This document shows, piece after piece, positions 1-9,030 of a stretch of DNA of 19,517 nt. Origin of the DNA: Dechloromonas sp. Its GTDB lineage: Bacteria; Pseudomonadota; Gammaproteobacteria; Burkholderiales; Rhodocyclaceae. A program made the position numbers and the translations under genes. Each line of letters opens with the position of its first letter. The stretch's first letter is position 1. The notes below the pieces were generated by a model. That model was not told the DNA's origin. It did not search any database and was given only the letters and a program-made list of their open reading frames with translations. Location: assembly GCA_017302355.1 (NCBI GenBank), contig JAFLDQ010000060.1:1-19517 (forward strand), given 5' to 3'.

Positions 1-150
1 ATCATGCTGTCCTCGAAGGACGGGCTGTTCGACCGTGCGCGGGGACGCATGGTCGGCTCCGATCAGTACCTGACCAAGCCTTTCACCAAGGACAGTCTGT
101 TGCAGACCGTTGCCGCCTTCGCCCTGCCGTCCGCTTCCGAAACTTCCTAG
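1..150 (+). CDS. pilG: Type IV pilus response regulator PilG, C-terminal part (5' truncated)
   Basis: The window opens inside this gene; the reading frame starts at base 1 and gives 49 residues before TAG at 148-150. The fragment begins IMLSSKDGLFDRARGR and continues with GSDQYLTKPF, the end of a CheY-like receiver domain. The LTKPF lysine (bases 76-78) is the conserved receiver lysine, and the SSK stretch holds the conserved Ser/Thr position. The wording matches PilG of the Pil-Chp twitching system closely, as I remember the Pseudomonas protein. PilG is the single-domain regulator that, once phosphorylated by ChpA, promotes pilus extension and feeds into cAMP signalling in Pseudomonas. The phosphoacceptor aspartate lies upstream, outside the window. 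It is followed 16 bases later by pilH in the same operon. The identity is supported by both the fragment and the next four genes. Confidence 0.93.
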   Translation: MMLSSKDGLFDRARGRMVGSDQYLTKPFTKDSLLQTVAAFALPSASETS

Positions 151-166
151 CATTGATGGAGAAATG

Positions 167-532
167 ATGCCCGTCAAAAACATACTCGTCGTCGACGACT
201 CTCCGACAGAAAGGTTCTTCTCGGTCGATTTCCTGACCAAGGCCGGCTATCAGGTCACCACTGCGGAGAATGGCGAGGAAGGAATTGCCAAGGCCAGGGC
301 GACGAAGCCGGACCTGATCCTGATGGATGTCGTGATGCCGGGACTGAACGGCTTCCAGGCGACCCGCACGCTGACTCGTGACGAGGAGACCAAGCACATT
401 CCGGTCATCGTGTGCACCTCCAAGGGGCAGGAAACCGACAAGATCTGGGGATTGCGCCAGGGAGCGGCCGACTACGTCGTGAAGCCGGTCAATCCGGAAG
501 AGTTGCTCAAGAAGATCGCCGAGTTTCCCTGA
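167..532 (+). CDS. pilH: Type IV pilus response regulator PilH
   Basis: A 121-residue stand-alone receiver, the usual PilH length. Visible landmarks are the acidic pair D10-D11 (ILVVDDSPTER), the phosphoacceptor D54 in ILMDVVMPG, T84 in CTSKG and K106 in DYVVKPV. There is no output domain, so it works like CheY by binding a partner, or as a phosphate sink for ChpA; in Pseudomonas PilH favours pilus retraction and lowers signalling. Two in-frame ATGs lie at 164 and 167. I chose 167 because GGAG at 158-161 then has a 5-base spacing, while it would be only 2 bases from 164. An ORF opening further upstream at 110 would overlap pilG and lacks family similarity. It sits between pilG and pilI, with 5 bases to the pilI start. 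Confidence 0.96.
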   Translation: MPVKNILVVDDSPTERFFSVDFLTKAGYQVTTAENGEEGIAKARATKPDLILMDVVMPGLNGFQATRTLTRDEETKHIPVIVCTSKGQETDKIWGLRQGAADYVVKPVNPEELLKKIAEFP

Positions 533-537
533 TCCCG

Positions 538-1050
538 ATGGCGATAAAGACCAGCCTCCGCGACTTTCAGGAATACCTTTCGGGGCGTCTCACCGGCGCC
601 ACGCACGGACACGGCACATCTTCCTGGCTGGGGGTGCGGGCGGGTGACCAGAACTGGCTTGTCGACCTGTCCGAAGGCGGCGAGATCGTCCAGGCGCTCA
701 AACTTACACCCGTTCCGCTGACGCGACCCTGGTTCGCGGGGATCGCCAATATCCGCGGGAGCCTCTACGCCGTCGCCGATTTCGCGGTCTTCTGCGGGGG
801 CGCCGCCACGCCGCAGAGCAGCGATTCGCGATTGCTGCTGGTTGGCAGCAAGTACGGCGCCAACGCCGCGCTGCTGGTCAATCGCATGCTGGGCCTGAAG
901 AACCCCGGCGACTTTGTCGCCGAATCGGTGGATACCGCGGACCCTGCCTGGGGTACGGCCCGCTTTTCCGACAGCCAGGGCCAAGTCTGGCGAAAACTCT
1001 CGGTGCGCGAGTTGCTTGCCGATAACGATTTCATGAATATTGGGGTCTGA
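538..1050 (+). CDS. pilI: CheW-like adaptor PilI of the Pil-Chp system
   Basis: A 170-residue CheW-domain protein. CheW-type adaptors couple the receptor (PilJ) to the histidine kinase (ChpA) under the inner membrane. The fold is recognisable from [13 protein letters not shown], the [22 protein letters not shown] core (CheW proteins share the pattern of a Gly-rich NIRG turn followed by a hydrophobic strand) and [22 protein letters not shown]. The start at 538 gives [15 protein letters not shown], a typical PilI opening, and the normal family length of about 170-180 residues. The same frame is open back to 412, but that segment lies inside pilH and does not resemble a CheW protein. It is 5 bases downstream of pilH and 29 bases upstream of pilJ, so it is clearly part of one operon. 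Confidence 0.95.
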   Translation: MAIKTSLRDFQEYLSGRLTGATHGHGTSSWLGVRAGDQNWLVDLSEGGEIVQALKLTPVPLTRPWFAGIANIRGSLYAVADFAVFCGGAATPQSSDSRLLLVGSKYGANAALLVNRMLGLKNPGDFVAESVDTADPAWGTARFSDSQGQVWRKLSVRELLADNDFMNIGV

Positions 1051-1079
1051 TTGCTCCTGACCCCGAGCGGAGGATAGAG

Positions 1080-3191
1080 ATGGCGTTGAGCTTGAACAAC
1101 CCTGGTCAGGGTGGCAAGGAGGGTGCAAAAGCCACGGGGAAGGCGGCGAAGGCGCCTTCGGCCGGGGGCTGGCTGCCGGGATCATTCACGCAGCAGCCGG
1201 TCATCCAGCAGATGAAGACCCTGGGCGGCATCTTCGTCGTGCTGTTGGTCGCCATCGCCATCCTGGTCTTCTTCAACAACCGGACCTCGACCTACGGCAC
1301 CGCTTACGTCGCGGCTTCGGGCGAAATGCGCATGCTCTCGCAGCGTTTGGCCAAGGCGTCGACGCTGGCCCTGCAGGGCAATCCCGCGGCCTTCGCGCAG
1401 CTGAAGGATTCCCGGGAGACCTTCGGCCGCCTGCTGGAGCGGCTGACCTCGGGTGGCGACATCGCCGGTACCGACGTGCCCGCTTCGCCGGCGGCCGTGC
1501 AGGCGCAGCTGGAAGCGCTGACCAGGATCTGGGCGGAGACCGACAAGGACGCCATGACGGTGATCGGCCAGGAGGCGAACCTCGTCGCCCTGGGCAAGAA
1601 CGTGACCACCATCGACAACGAAAACCCGGTGATGCTGGAACTGGCGGAGCAGGTGGCCGCCCTCAAGCTGCAAACCGGCGGCGGCGCGCGGGAGATCGCG
1701 GCAGCCAACCAGTTGGTCATGTTGACGCAGCGGATCGCCAAGAACGCCTCGGCGCTTCTGGTCGGTGACGAGATCAACCCGGAAGTGGCCTTTCTGCTGG
1801 GCAAGGACACCAATGCCTTCCGCGATACCCTGCAGGGGCTGAACAAGGGTGGCGGCGACGCGGATACGCGCGAGAAACTGGCGGAGCTCGACAACGCCTT
1901 CAAGTCCTACCAGGCGGCGATCAGCGGAATTCTCGGCAACATGCAGCCGCTGGTCCTCTCCAAACAGGCGGGCGCCCGCATCTTCCGCGGCAGCGAGGAG
2001 TTGCTGAAGGCGACCGACGATCTGGCGACCGGCTATCAGCAGGAACTTTCCGAGCAGGGGTTCTTCATCGTGTTGCTGATTGTCCTCACCGTCCTGGCTG
2101 TGGCCGTCCTCTCCTTGCTGGCCAAGATCTATCTCGCGGACACCCGGCGCCGCGCCGAGGACGCGGAACAGCAACGCCAGGTCTCGGAGCGAACCAACCG
2201 CGAGAACCAGGACGCCATCCTGCAGTTGATGAACGAGCTGGGGGATCTGGCCGACGGCGACCTGACGGCCAACGCCACGGTGAGCGAGAACATCACGGGC
2301 GCCATCGCCGACTCCATCAACTACACCATCGAGGAACTTCGCCTGCTGGTCGGGCGCATCAACGATGCCGCAAACCGGGTGACGACGGCGACGGAAATCG
2401 CCCGCCAGACTTCCACCGAACTGCTGACCGCCGCCGAAAGGCAGTCGCGTGAAATTCGCGATGCCGGCCAATCGGCGCTGGAGATGGCCCGCTCGATGAG
2501 CGAGGTTTCCGGCAATGCGACCCAGTCGGCCCAGGTGGCACGCCAGTCGCTGGCCGCTGCCGAGAAGGGCACGCAGGCCGTCGAGGACTCGATCAAGGGC
2601 ATGAACGAGATCCGCAACCAGATCCAGGAGACGTCGAAGCGGATCAAGCGCCTCGGTGAAAGCTCCCAGGAGATCGGCGAAATCGTTGAACTGATTTCGG
2701 ACATTACCGAGCAGACCAACGTTCTCGCCCTGAATGCCGCCATCCAGGCGGCTTCGGCGGGTGACGCGGGTCGCGGCTTCACGGTGGTTGCCGAGGAAGT
2801 GCAGCGACTGGCCGAACGTTCCGCTGAAGCAACCAAGCAGATTTCGGCGATCGTCAAGACGATTCAGACCGATACGCAGGATGCCGTATCGGCCATGGAA
2901 CAGTCGACGCAGGGTGTGGTTGAAGGAGCAAAGTTGTCCGATGCCGCGGGTCAGGCGCTGACCGAGATCGGCCAGGTGTCGCGCAACCTCTCGGACCTGA
3001 TCGAAAACATCTCGACTTCGACCCAGGACCAGGCAAGGTCGGCGACCGATGTCGCCAGGCTGATGCAGGGGATCCTGAGCGTCACCGAGCAGACGACCGC
3101 CGGTACGGAGCGTACTGCGGCGGCGGTCGAGGAACTGAGTTCACTGGCCTCCGAACTGAAGGGTTCGGTTGCCGGCTTCAAGGTCGATTGA
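1080..3191 (+). CDS. pilJ: Methyl-accepting chemoreceptor PilJ
   Basis: A 703-residue inner-membrane receptor for twitching motility. Layout: a short Ala/Gly/Lys-rich cytoplasmic start, a membrane helix at about 47-66, a periplasmic part, a second membrane helix at about 328-350, a HAMP-like linker (about 355-425) and a long helical signalling domain. The periplasmic part carries two copies of the PilJ-type motif, [10 protein letters not shown] (85-94) and [11 protein letters not shown] (214-224), typical of the duplicated type IV pilus receptor module. The conserved hairpin tip that contacts CheW and kinase lies at 541-581 ([25 protein letters not shown] onward, ending AERS). A strong ribosome site GGAGG (1069-1073) sits 6 bases before the ATG. 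The stop is 10 bases before chpA. No methyltransferase gene follows, unlike the pilJ-pilK order in Pseudomonas. Confidence 0.96.
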   Translation: MALSLNNPGQGGKEGAKATGKAAKAPSAGGWLPGSFTQQPVIQQMKTLGGIFVVLLVAIAILVFFNNRTSTYGTAYVAASGEMRMLSQRLAKASTLALQGNPAAFAQLKDSRETFGRLLERLTSGGDIAGTDVPASPAAVQAQLEALTRIWAETDKDAMTVIGQEANLVALGKNVTTIDNENPVMLELAEQVAALKLQTGGGAREIAAANQLVMLTQRIAKNASALLVGDEINPEVAFLLGKDTNAFRDTLQGLNKGGGDADTREKLAELDNAFKSYQAAISGILGNMQPLVLSKQAGARIFRGSEELLKATDDLATGYQQELSEQGFFIVLLIVLTVLAVAVLSLLAKIYLADTRRRAEDAEQQRQVSERTNRENQDAILQLMNELGDLADGDLTANATVSENITGAIADSINYTIEELRLLVGRINDAANRVTTATEIARQTSTELLTAAERQSREIRDAGQSALEMARSMSEVSGNATQSAQVARQSLAAAEKGTQAVEDSIKGMNEIRNQIQETSKRIKRLGESSQEIGEIVELISDITEQTNVLALNAAIQAASAGDAGRGFTVVAEEVQRLAERSAEATKQISAIVKTIQTDTQDAVSAMEQSTQGVVEGAKLSDAAGQALTEIGQVSRNLSDLIENISTSTQDQARSATDVARLMQGILSVTEQTTAGTERTAAAVEELSSLASELKGSVAGFKVD

Positions 3192-3201
3192 GCGAGAGCT
3201 T

Positions 3202-6200
3202 ATGAATGCGGCAAGCGAATTCGATCTGGGTCCGCTGACCTGGGTCAAGGGTGAGATCGACCTGGCGCTCGAGCGTGCCGCCGATGCACTGGGTCAGTAC
3301 GGGTTGACCGGCGATCCGACACAAATGCGGTTCTGCCGTACCCACATCCACCAGGTGCAGGGCGCCCTGTCCATTGTTGGCCTTGACGGCGTGACACAGG
3401 TGATCGAGTCGCTCGAAGCCTTGAGCGGCGCCGTGGAAGACAACCGGGTGCAGGCGACAGCCGGGGTTTCGGCCACGCTGGGGGACGCCATCGAGGCGAT
3501 TCGCAGATACCTGGACGATCTGATCGCCGGCGAGCCGAATCAGCCGTTGCGCCTGTTGCCCACCTATGCGGCGCTGGCGAAGGCGCGCGGGCTTCCGGCA
3601 TGCAACCCCGCTGACCTGTTCTATCCGGATATCACCCGCCGGCCGCCCCGGTACGCGGCGCCGGTTGCGCCGCTCTTGCCGGAACAGATGTTGACGCTGC
3701 TGAAATCCGAACGCGCACGCTTTCAGAAGGGACTGCTCGCCTGGCTGAAACACACGACGGATCCGCATCTTGCGCTCGAGCACATGCACACGGCGCTGGA
3801 CAATATCGAGGCGACCCAGGAGTCACCCGCGGCGCGCGCTTTCTGGTGGGTCGCGCTGGCATTCGTCGAGTCGCTGTTCGATCATCGGGGGGAGGCCGAC
3901 GCCGAGTCGCGGCAGTTGCTGGCCCGCATCGACACGCAGATGCGTCGTCTGTCGCAGGGATCGCGAAGCGTTGCCGACCGCCTGATGCGTGACGTCCTCT
4001 ACGCGGTAGCCCTGGCCCCGGCCGCAGCGAGCCCCGGAGTCGCCGAGGTACAGGCGGTTTTCGGGTTGCGGGATTTGATACCGGCTGCTGCGGCAGGGCG
4101 GGAAACGACACAGCCGCAGGAGACTGCGCTGCGCCGGTTGCGCGATAACCTCGCCACTGCCGAGGAATTGTGGAACAAGTTCTGCACCGGCAGCGCATCG
4201 GCGCTTCCCGCATTCGAACAGCATGTACAGAGCTGCGCGGCCCTCGCCAACGAAATCGGGCACACGGATCTCAAGCGCCTCGGGCAGGGGTTTGGCGCCG
4301 TGGCGAGCTGGCTCGCAGAATCACCGGACCGCCACAATGACATGGTGGCGATGGAGGTGGCGACAGCCATCCTGCTGTTGCAGAATGCCCAGGAGAATTT
4401 CCGTCGCCTGGGAATGGACTTCGCGCAGCAGGTCGACCTCATGGTCGCCCGTCTGTACGCCTGCATCGCCGGCAGTCCGCCGGGCGGCAACCAGGAATTG
4501 CCGCTGCTCGACGAGATGACCCGCCGGGCCCAGGAAAAATTGCTGGTCGGGCAGGTCGCCCGCGAAATCCAGACCAATCTGGCCCAGGTCGAGCAGGCCC
4601 TCGACGCCTTTTTCAGGAATCCCGAGAAGAAGCAGGATCTGGCGGGACTCGATGCACCCGTCAGGCAGACCGCGGGCGCGCTGGCCATGCTCGGGCACAT
4701 GTCCGCCGTTGCGCTGGTGCAGGGTTGCGGGACGCGGATCCAGGAATTCGCCCGTCCCGGCTATGCGCCGCTGGCCAGTGACTTCGAAGCCGTGGCGCAA
4801 CAGCTGTCGACGCTCGGTTTCTTCGTCGATGCATTGCAGCATGGCGAAAGCGATTTCGATGCCTTCCTGCGGCGCCTGCATGGAGCGCCGGCGCCCGAGC
4901 CAGGGGAAGAGGCCGCGGAGGATCTGGCTGCCGTCCCGAGCGTCGAGGTGCAGCTCGAACAGCACAAGCACGAGACCCAGTCCCTGTTCGAGGCATTCAA
5001 GGATGCCCCCGGCGACGAACACGTTCGCACGGAGTTGAAACTCAATCTGCAGTCGTTGCAGAAGGACGCCGATCTGCTGGCGAATCCCGAACTGGCGGAC
5101 ACCGCGAAGACCGTCCTCAAGGCGCTCGAGAGCGGGGACGCCTTGCGGCCCGACATCGATGCCGCCGTATCGTCCCTGGTTGGGGCGCCGGTCGAGGCGG
5201 CGGCGCCTTCGACGGAGACGCTGGAACTTGCGCAATCGAGCCACGAGGCAATCGATGCCGAGCTTCTGGCGATCTTCCTCGAGGAAGCGCATGAGGTGCT
5301 CGCCACCATCGGCGACCAGGAACGAGTGCTGGCGGCCAACCTGAACGACAGCGCGGCGCTGACGACGATCCGCCGTTCGGCGCATACGCTCAAGGGCAGC
5401 GGCCGCATGGTCGGGCTGGCGGACATGGGCGAGGCCGCCTGGGCGCTCGAGCAGACGCTGAACATGTGGCTGCGCCAGGACATGGCCGCCACTTCCGGCC
5501 TGTTGAACCTGATCGGCGACGCCCATCAACTGTTCTCGCGCTGGGTCGCAGCGCTCGAGCACGGCAGCGAGGCCACTCCCGATCCCTCGGCGCTGGTCGC
5601 CGAAGCCGAGCGGTTGCGCGGCGAAGAGCCGGTTCCCCCGGCGCCACCGGCAGAAAGCGCCGTCAGCGTCGTCGAGCGGGTGGATATCCCGCCGGTCGAG
5701 ACCGAGGAAGCCTTGTCCTTCGACCTTGATCTTGCGGTCAACCCTCCGTCGGCAGGCGAATTCGAAGGGTTCGCGGCCACGGAGATGGAGGAGATCGAGG
5801 TAGCCGGAACAAGCCCTGAGGAGGCGCTCGGACACCCCGTTGAAGCCATCGCAAGCGAAACCGCGGAGACGGAAGAGCCGTCCAGCGACATGGCAGATGC
5901 CTTCGCCGATCTTCTGGAAGAGGAAGTGGCCGAGCTTCCACAGCCGGCGGAAATTCCCGCCGCGGCGCCGACTCTCTACGACATCTTCTGTGAAGAGGCG
6001 CGTGGACACCTCGCCACCCTGGTCGCTTGCCATGCCGATATGGATGCCGATCCGACTGCCCTGACCGCATTCGACATGACGCGCGCCGCCCACACCTTGG
6101 GCGGCATTGCGGCGACCGTTGGCCTGATGCCGCTGCACCACCTGGCGCTGGCGCTGGAGCACGCATTGTTGCGCCGTGACGGTTCAGGCCGCCTGGACAG

Positions 6201-8733
6201 CATCGAGGGACTTGAAACCGTTCGCCAGGCGATCATCACCCTCGAGAACATGTTCACGGCTCTGGCGCGCCAGGAGGCGCCGGAAGAGCAGGTCCAGCTG
6301 ATTGGCGCGCTTGCGGACATCTACCTTGCCGAAGCGCAACCCGAACCTGCGGCCATCGAGCCGGCCGGCGTTTCCGCCGAGGAAGAGCTTGCGGTTGCGT
6401 TGGAGCCGGCCATGCAGCCGGGCGGCGAGGCCGTCACGCCAGCCGCCCCCGCCCCGGTCGTCGCAAGACTCAAGGATGACCTCGACGAGCATTTGCTGCC
6501 CGTCTTTCTGGAAGAGGCCCAGGACCAGCTGCGCGAGCTGACCGTGCAGCTCCGCCTGTGGCGCGGCGATCCGGCCAGCGACGCCCAGCCGCACGCGATC
6601 GCCCGGCTGTTGCATACCTTCAAGGGCAATGCCCGGATGGCCGGTGCGATGAACCTCGGCGAGTTCACCCACTTGCTTGAAGCGCGGGTCGAGGACGTCC
6701 TCCGCGCCGAGGCGGCCACTCCTGCCTTCATCGACGAAATCGAGAGCGGCTGTGACATGCTGGCCCAGGCGACCGAGCGCCTGCGCTCTGGCGAGAGCGC
6801 CGAACTCGATGCGACGAGCGTGCTTCCGGGCGCAGCCATTGGCGAAGCCCCGTCCGCAGTTGCCCTGGCGCCGGATGTCGACCGCGACCATGAGGTCGAG
6901 ACGGGCGCGCAACGCGCAACCCTGCGTGTCCGGGCCGACCTGATCGACCGGCTGGTCAACGAGGCGGGCGAGCTTTCGATCGCGCGGGCGCGGATCGAGG
7001 GGGAAATGCGCAGCCTCAAGGGATCCCTGCTCGATCTGACGGAAAACGTCATCCGTCTGCGGCGCCAGTTGCGCGAGATCGAGATCCAGGCCGAAGGCCA
7101 GATCCAGGCGCGTGTTGCCCAGGCGCACGACGGCCAGGCGGACTTCGACCCGCTCGAACTGGACCGGTTCACGCGCTTCCAGGAGTTGACCCGGTTCATG
7201 GCCGAGTCGGTCAACGACGTCGCCACGGTGCAGCAAAACCTGCTCAAGAACCTCGACGACGCGAATGCCGCCATCGTCGCGCAGGCGCGACTCAATCGCG
7301 GACTGCAGCAGGAACTGATGGGCGTGCGCATGATGCCTTTCGCCAGCCAGGCCGAAAGGTTGTTCCGCATCGTCCGCCAGAGTTCCAAGGAACTCGGCAA
7401 GCGCGCCAACTTCGACATCGTCGGCGGTCAGGTGGAACTCGACCGCTCGGTGCTCGACAAGATGATGGCGCCGCTCGAGCACATGCTGCGCAATGCCGTG
7501 ACGCATGGCATTGAAGCGCGCGCCGAGCGCGTCGCCGCGGGCAAGCCGGAAATGGGCGACATCACGGTTTCACTGGCGCAGGAAGGCAACGAAATCATCC
7601 TCTCGATGGCGGACGATGGCCGCGGACTCGATCGCGAGCGTATCCGCGCCCGGGCCGAAGGACTGGGCCTGCTCGAACCCGGACAGGACGTCGAAGACGC
7701 ACGCCTGTACGACTTCATCTTCCTTCCCGGGTTTTCGACTGCCGGCGAGGTCAGCCAGCTTGCCGGCCGCGGAGTCGGAATGGACGTGGTCAAGACCGAA
7801 GTCGCGGAACTGGGCGGGCGTATCGAAACCGTCTCCCGCCTCGGCCAGGGAACCACCTTCCGCATCTATCTGCCGCTGACGCTGGCGGTGACCCAGACAC
7901 TGCTGGCGCGGGCCGGCGCCATCCTGTACGCGGTTCCATCGACGATGATCGAGCAGGTTCTCGATCTCAAGGAGGAACCGCTGGCCGTCCTTCGCGCGCG
8001 GGGCGAAGTCGAATGGCAAGGGAATCGCTACCCCTTCCATTACCTGCCGCACCTGCTCGGCGACACCTCGGCGGCGCCAGAGGCGCAGCGCCAGTACTGG
8101 ATCCTTCTCCTGCGCTCCGGCTCGCAGCGTGTGGCGGTGCAGGTCGACGAACTGAGAGGCAACCAGGAAGTCGTCGTCAAGAACATCGGCGCCCAGCTCT
8201 CCCGGGTGGTCGGCATCGCCGGCGCCACGGTCCTCGGCGATGGCCAGGTCGTCCTGATACTCAACCCGGTCGCGCTGGCCAGCCGCAAGCCCGCAGCAAG
8301 CGTCGAGAGCGCAATTCCGGTGACGGCGGCGCCGGTCGTGACCACCACGACCACGGCGCCAACCGTGATGGTGGTCGACGATTCGCTGACCGTGCGCAAG
8401 ATCACCGGCCGCCTTCTAGTCCGCGAGGGTTACCACGTCGCGCTGGCCAAGGATGGCATCGACGCCTTGGAACAACTGCTCGAACTGGTCCCGGATGTCG
8501 TCATTTCCGACATCGAGATGCCGCGCATGGACGGTTTCGACCTCGTGCGCAACATCCGCGCCGACAAGCGGCTGAGCAAGCTGCCGATCATCATGATCAC
8601 GTCGCGCACCGCGGAGAAGCATCGCAGCCACGCGCTCGAAATCGGCGCCAGCGACTACCTCGGCAAGCCGTACGACGAGGACGAACTGCTGACACTGATT
8701 GCCGGCTACGTCAGGGCCAGGCAGGCATCCTGA
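3202..8733 (+). CDS. chpA: Hybrid chemotaxis histidine kinase ChpA (PilL), multi-Hpt
   Basis: A 1843-residue CheA-type kinase that phosphorylates PilG and PilH. Phosphotransfer sites visible: H50 in an Hpt-like HQVQG, H728 in AHTLKGSGRM, H964 in HTLGG (the usual Lys is Gly) and H1138 in LLHTFKGNARM. Residues of about 150-620 are helical and look like degenerate Hpt repeats with no clear histidine. Acidic, Pro/Ala-rich linkers separate the modules (about 800-920 and 1040-1090). The catalytic part follows: dimer/P3 helices from about 1235, N box with N1431 and H1435, G1 box D1471-D-G-R-G1475, G2 box from G1522 (GRGVGMD), a CheW domain at about 1560-1700, and a C-terminal receiver with D1726/D1727, phosphoacceptor D1770 and K1822. 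Pseudomonas ChpA is about 2470 residues, so this one is shorter. ATG 3202 is preferred; a TTG at 3169 would overlap pilJ. Confidence 0.95.
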   Translation: MNAASEFDLGPLTWVKGEIDLALERAADALGQYGLTGDPTQMRFCRTHIHQVQGALSIVGLDGVTQVIESLEALSGAVEDNRVQATAGVSATLGDAIEAIRRYLDDLIAGEPNQPLRLLPTYAALAKARGLPACNPADLFYPDITRRPPRYAAPVAPLLPEQMLTLLKSERARFQKGLLAWLKHTTDPHLALEHMHTALDNIEATQESPAARAFWWVALAFVESLFDHRGEADAESRQLLARIDTQMRRLSQGSRSVADRLMRDVLYAVALAPAAASPGVAEVQAVFGLRDLIPAAAAGRETTQPQETALRRLRDNLATAEELWNKFCTGSASALPAFEQHVQSCAALANEIGHTDLKRLGQGFGAVASWLAESPDRHNDMVAMEVATAILLLQNAQENFRRLGMDFAQQVDLMVARLYACIAGSPPGGNQELPLLDEMTRRAQEKLLVGQVAREIQTNLAQVEQALDAFFRNPEKKQDLAGLDAPVRQTAGALAMLGHMSAVALVQGCGTRIQEFARPGYAPLASDFEAVAQQLSTLGFFVDALQHGESDFDAFLRRLHGAPAPEPGEEAAEDLAAVPSVEVQLEQHKHETQSLFEAFKDAPGDEHVRTELKLNLQSLQKDADLLANPELADTAKTVLKALESGDALRPDIDAAVSSLVGAPVEAAAPSTETLELAQSSHEAIDAELLAIFLEEAHEVLATIGDQERVLAANLNDSAALTTIRRSAHTLKGSGRMVGLADMGEAAWALEQTLNMWLRQDMAATSGLLNLIGDAHQLFSRWVAALEHGSEATPDPSALVAEAERLRGEEPVPPAPPAESAVSVVERVDIPPVETEEALSFDLDLAVNPPSAGEFEGFAATEMEEIEVAGTSPEEALGHPVEAIASETAETEEPSSDMADAFADLLEEEVAELPQPAEIPAAAPTLYDIFCEEARGHLATLVACHADMDADPTALTAFDMTRAAHTLGGIAATVGLMPLHHLALALEHALLRRDGSGRLDSIEGLETVRQAIITLENMFTALARQEAPEEQVQLIGALADIYLAEAQPEPAAIEPAGVSAEEELAVALEPAMQPGGEAVTPAAPAPVVARLKDDLDEHLLPVFLEEAQDQLRELTVQLRLWRGDPASDAQPHAIARLLHTFKGNARMAGAMNLGEFTHLLEARVEDVLRAEAATPAFIDEIESGCDMLAQATERLRSGESAELDATSVLPGAAIGEAPSAVALAPDVDRDHEVETGAQRATLRVRADLIDRLVNEAGELSIARARIEGEMRSLKGSLLDLTENVIRLRRQLREIEIQAEGQIQARVAQAHDGQADFDPLELDRFTRFQELTRFMAESVNDVATVQQNLLKNLDDANAAIVAQARLNRGLQQELMGVRMMPFASQAERLFRIVRQSSKELGKRANFDIVGGQVELDRSVLDKMMAPLEHMLRNAVTHGIEARAERVAAGKPEMGDITVSLAQEGNEIILSMADDGRGLDRERIRARAEGLGLLEPGQDVEDARLYDFIFLPGFSTAGEVSQLAGRGVGMDVVKTEVAELGGRIETVSRLGQGTTFRIYLPLTLAVTQTLLARAGAILYAVPSTMIEQVLDLKEEPLAVLRARGEVEWQGNRYPFHYLPHLLGDTSAAPEAQRQYWILLLRSGSQRVAVQVDELRGNQEVVVKNIGAQLSRVVGIAGATVLGDGQVVLILNPVALASRKPAASVESAIPVTAAPVVTTTTTAPTVMVVDDSLTVRKITGRLLVREGYHVALAKDGIDALEQLLELVPDVVISDIEMPRMDGFDLVRNIRADKRLSKLPIIMITSRTAEKHRSHALEIGASDYLGKPYDEDELLTLIAGYVRARQAS

Positions 8734-9030
8734 TCACCGGGTAATTCGAACTCCAGGCCAACCGCGACGTTGTCGCCTTCGCCTGGGCGTCCCACCCGCG
8801 CGGTCGGCGGCTGGTCTTCGCGTGGCGATTGATCTGGAAATGGAATTCGACGGCGCCAGGCCAACGATCTCACGGCCGCGGACGAAGGCGCAATCGACCT
8901 CGCGCGCTTCCGCCAGGGCCGCGGCAGAGGCCGTGTGGTCATGGTCGTGCAGATCGGGGCGAGACCGGGCGCGAGCTTTTTCTTTCTTCATGGGTTGGTT
9001 TGGGCGTCGCCGACGATTAGAATTCCCGGC
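8734..9030. other. 297-base gap between chpA and yqgE, possible minus-strand gene remnant
   Basis: No convincing gene. On the minus strand an ATG at 8991 opens 85 codons to a stop at 8734. Its first 55 or so codons look coding (reading [20 protein letters not shown], later [16 protein letters not shown]), and then the frame becomes Arg-rich. From about 8820 downward a second minus frame becomes the protein-like one (ARVGRPGEGDNVAVGLEFEL), ending at 8706 inside the end of chpA. This could be one small frameshifted gene or chance open reading in GC-rich DNA. I recognise no family. The right edge holds a possible yqgE promoter. I see no clear terminator after chpA. Confidence 0.3.
8995..9023 (+). 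promoter_or_regulatory. Possible sigma-70 promoter of the yqgE-ruvX-pyrRBC' string
   Basis: A -35-like TTGGTT (8995-9000) and a -10-like TAGAAT (9018-9023) are separated by the ideal 17 bases and lie just before the yqgE ATG at 9031. The predicted start of transcription (about 9030) falls on or next to the ATG, so the message would have almost no leader. I see no Shine-Dalgarno sequence before yqgE, which agrees with that. This is pattern matching only. Confidence 0.45.

Noticed and set aside
1182..2471. 429-codon minus-strand open frame opposite pilJ
   Set aside because: PilJ has clear membrane helices and duplicated receptor motifs in the plus frame; the minus frame has no ribosome site or family signature.
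3169..3201. Upstream TTG start for chpA
   Set aside because: It would overlap the pilJ end by 23 bases and adds residues unlike ChpA; ATG 3202 directly begins a plausible N-terminus.
4321..6162. 613-codon minus-strand open frame opposite chpA
   Set aside because: Antisense shadow: the plus-strand frame carries the Hpt site H728 and typical ChpA linkers, and the minus product is Arg/Gln/Gly-rich without recognisable motifs.
6184..7506. 440-codon minus-strand open frame opposite chpA
   Set aside because: Same reason: composition-driven openness opposite a well-conserved kinase region.
8935..9030. N-terminal extension of YqgE
   Set aside because: The added residues have no family similarity, and the ATG at 9031 gives the standard 186-residue length and opening sequence.
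8734..9030. CRISPR, tRNA, insertion sequence or attachment site in the only sizeable gap
   Set aside because: No regularly spaced repeats, cloverleaf-like ends, terminal inverted repeats or transposase-like coding seen here, nor anywhere else in the window.
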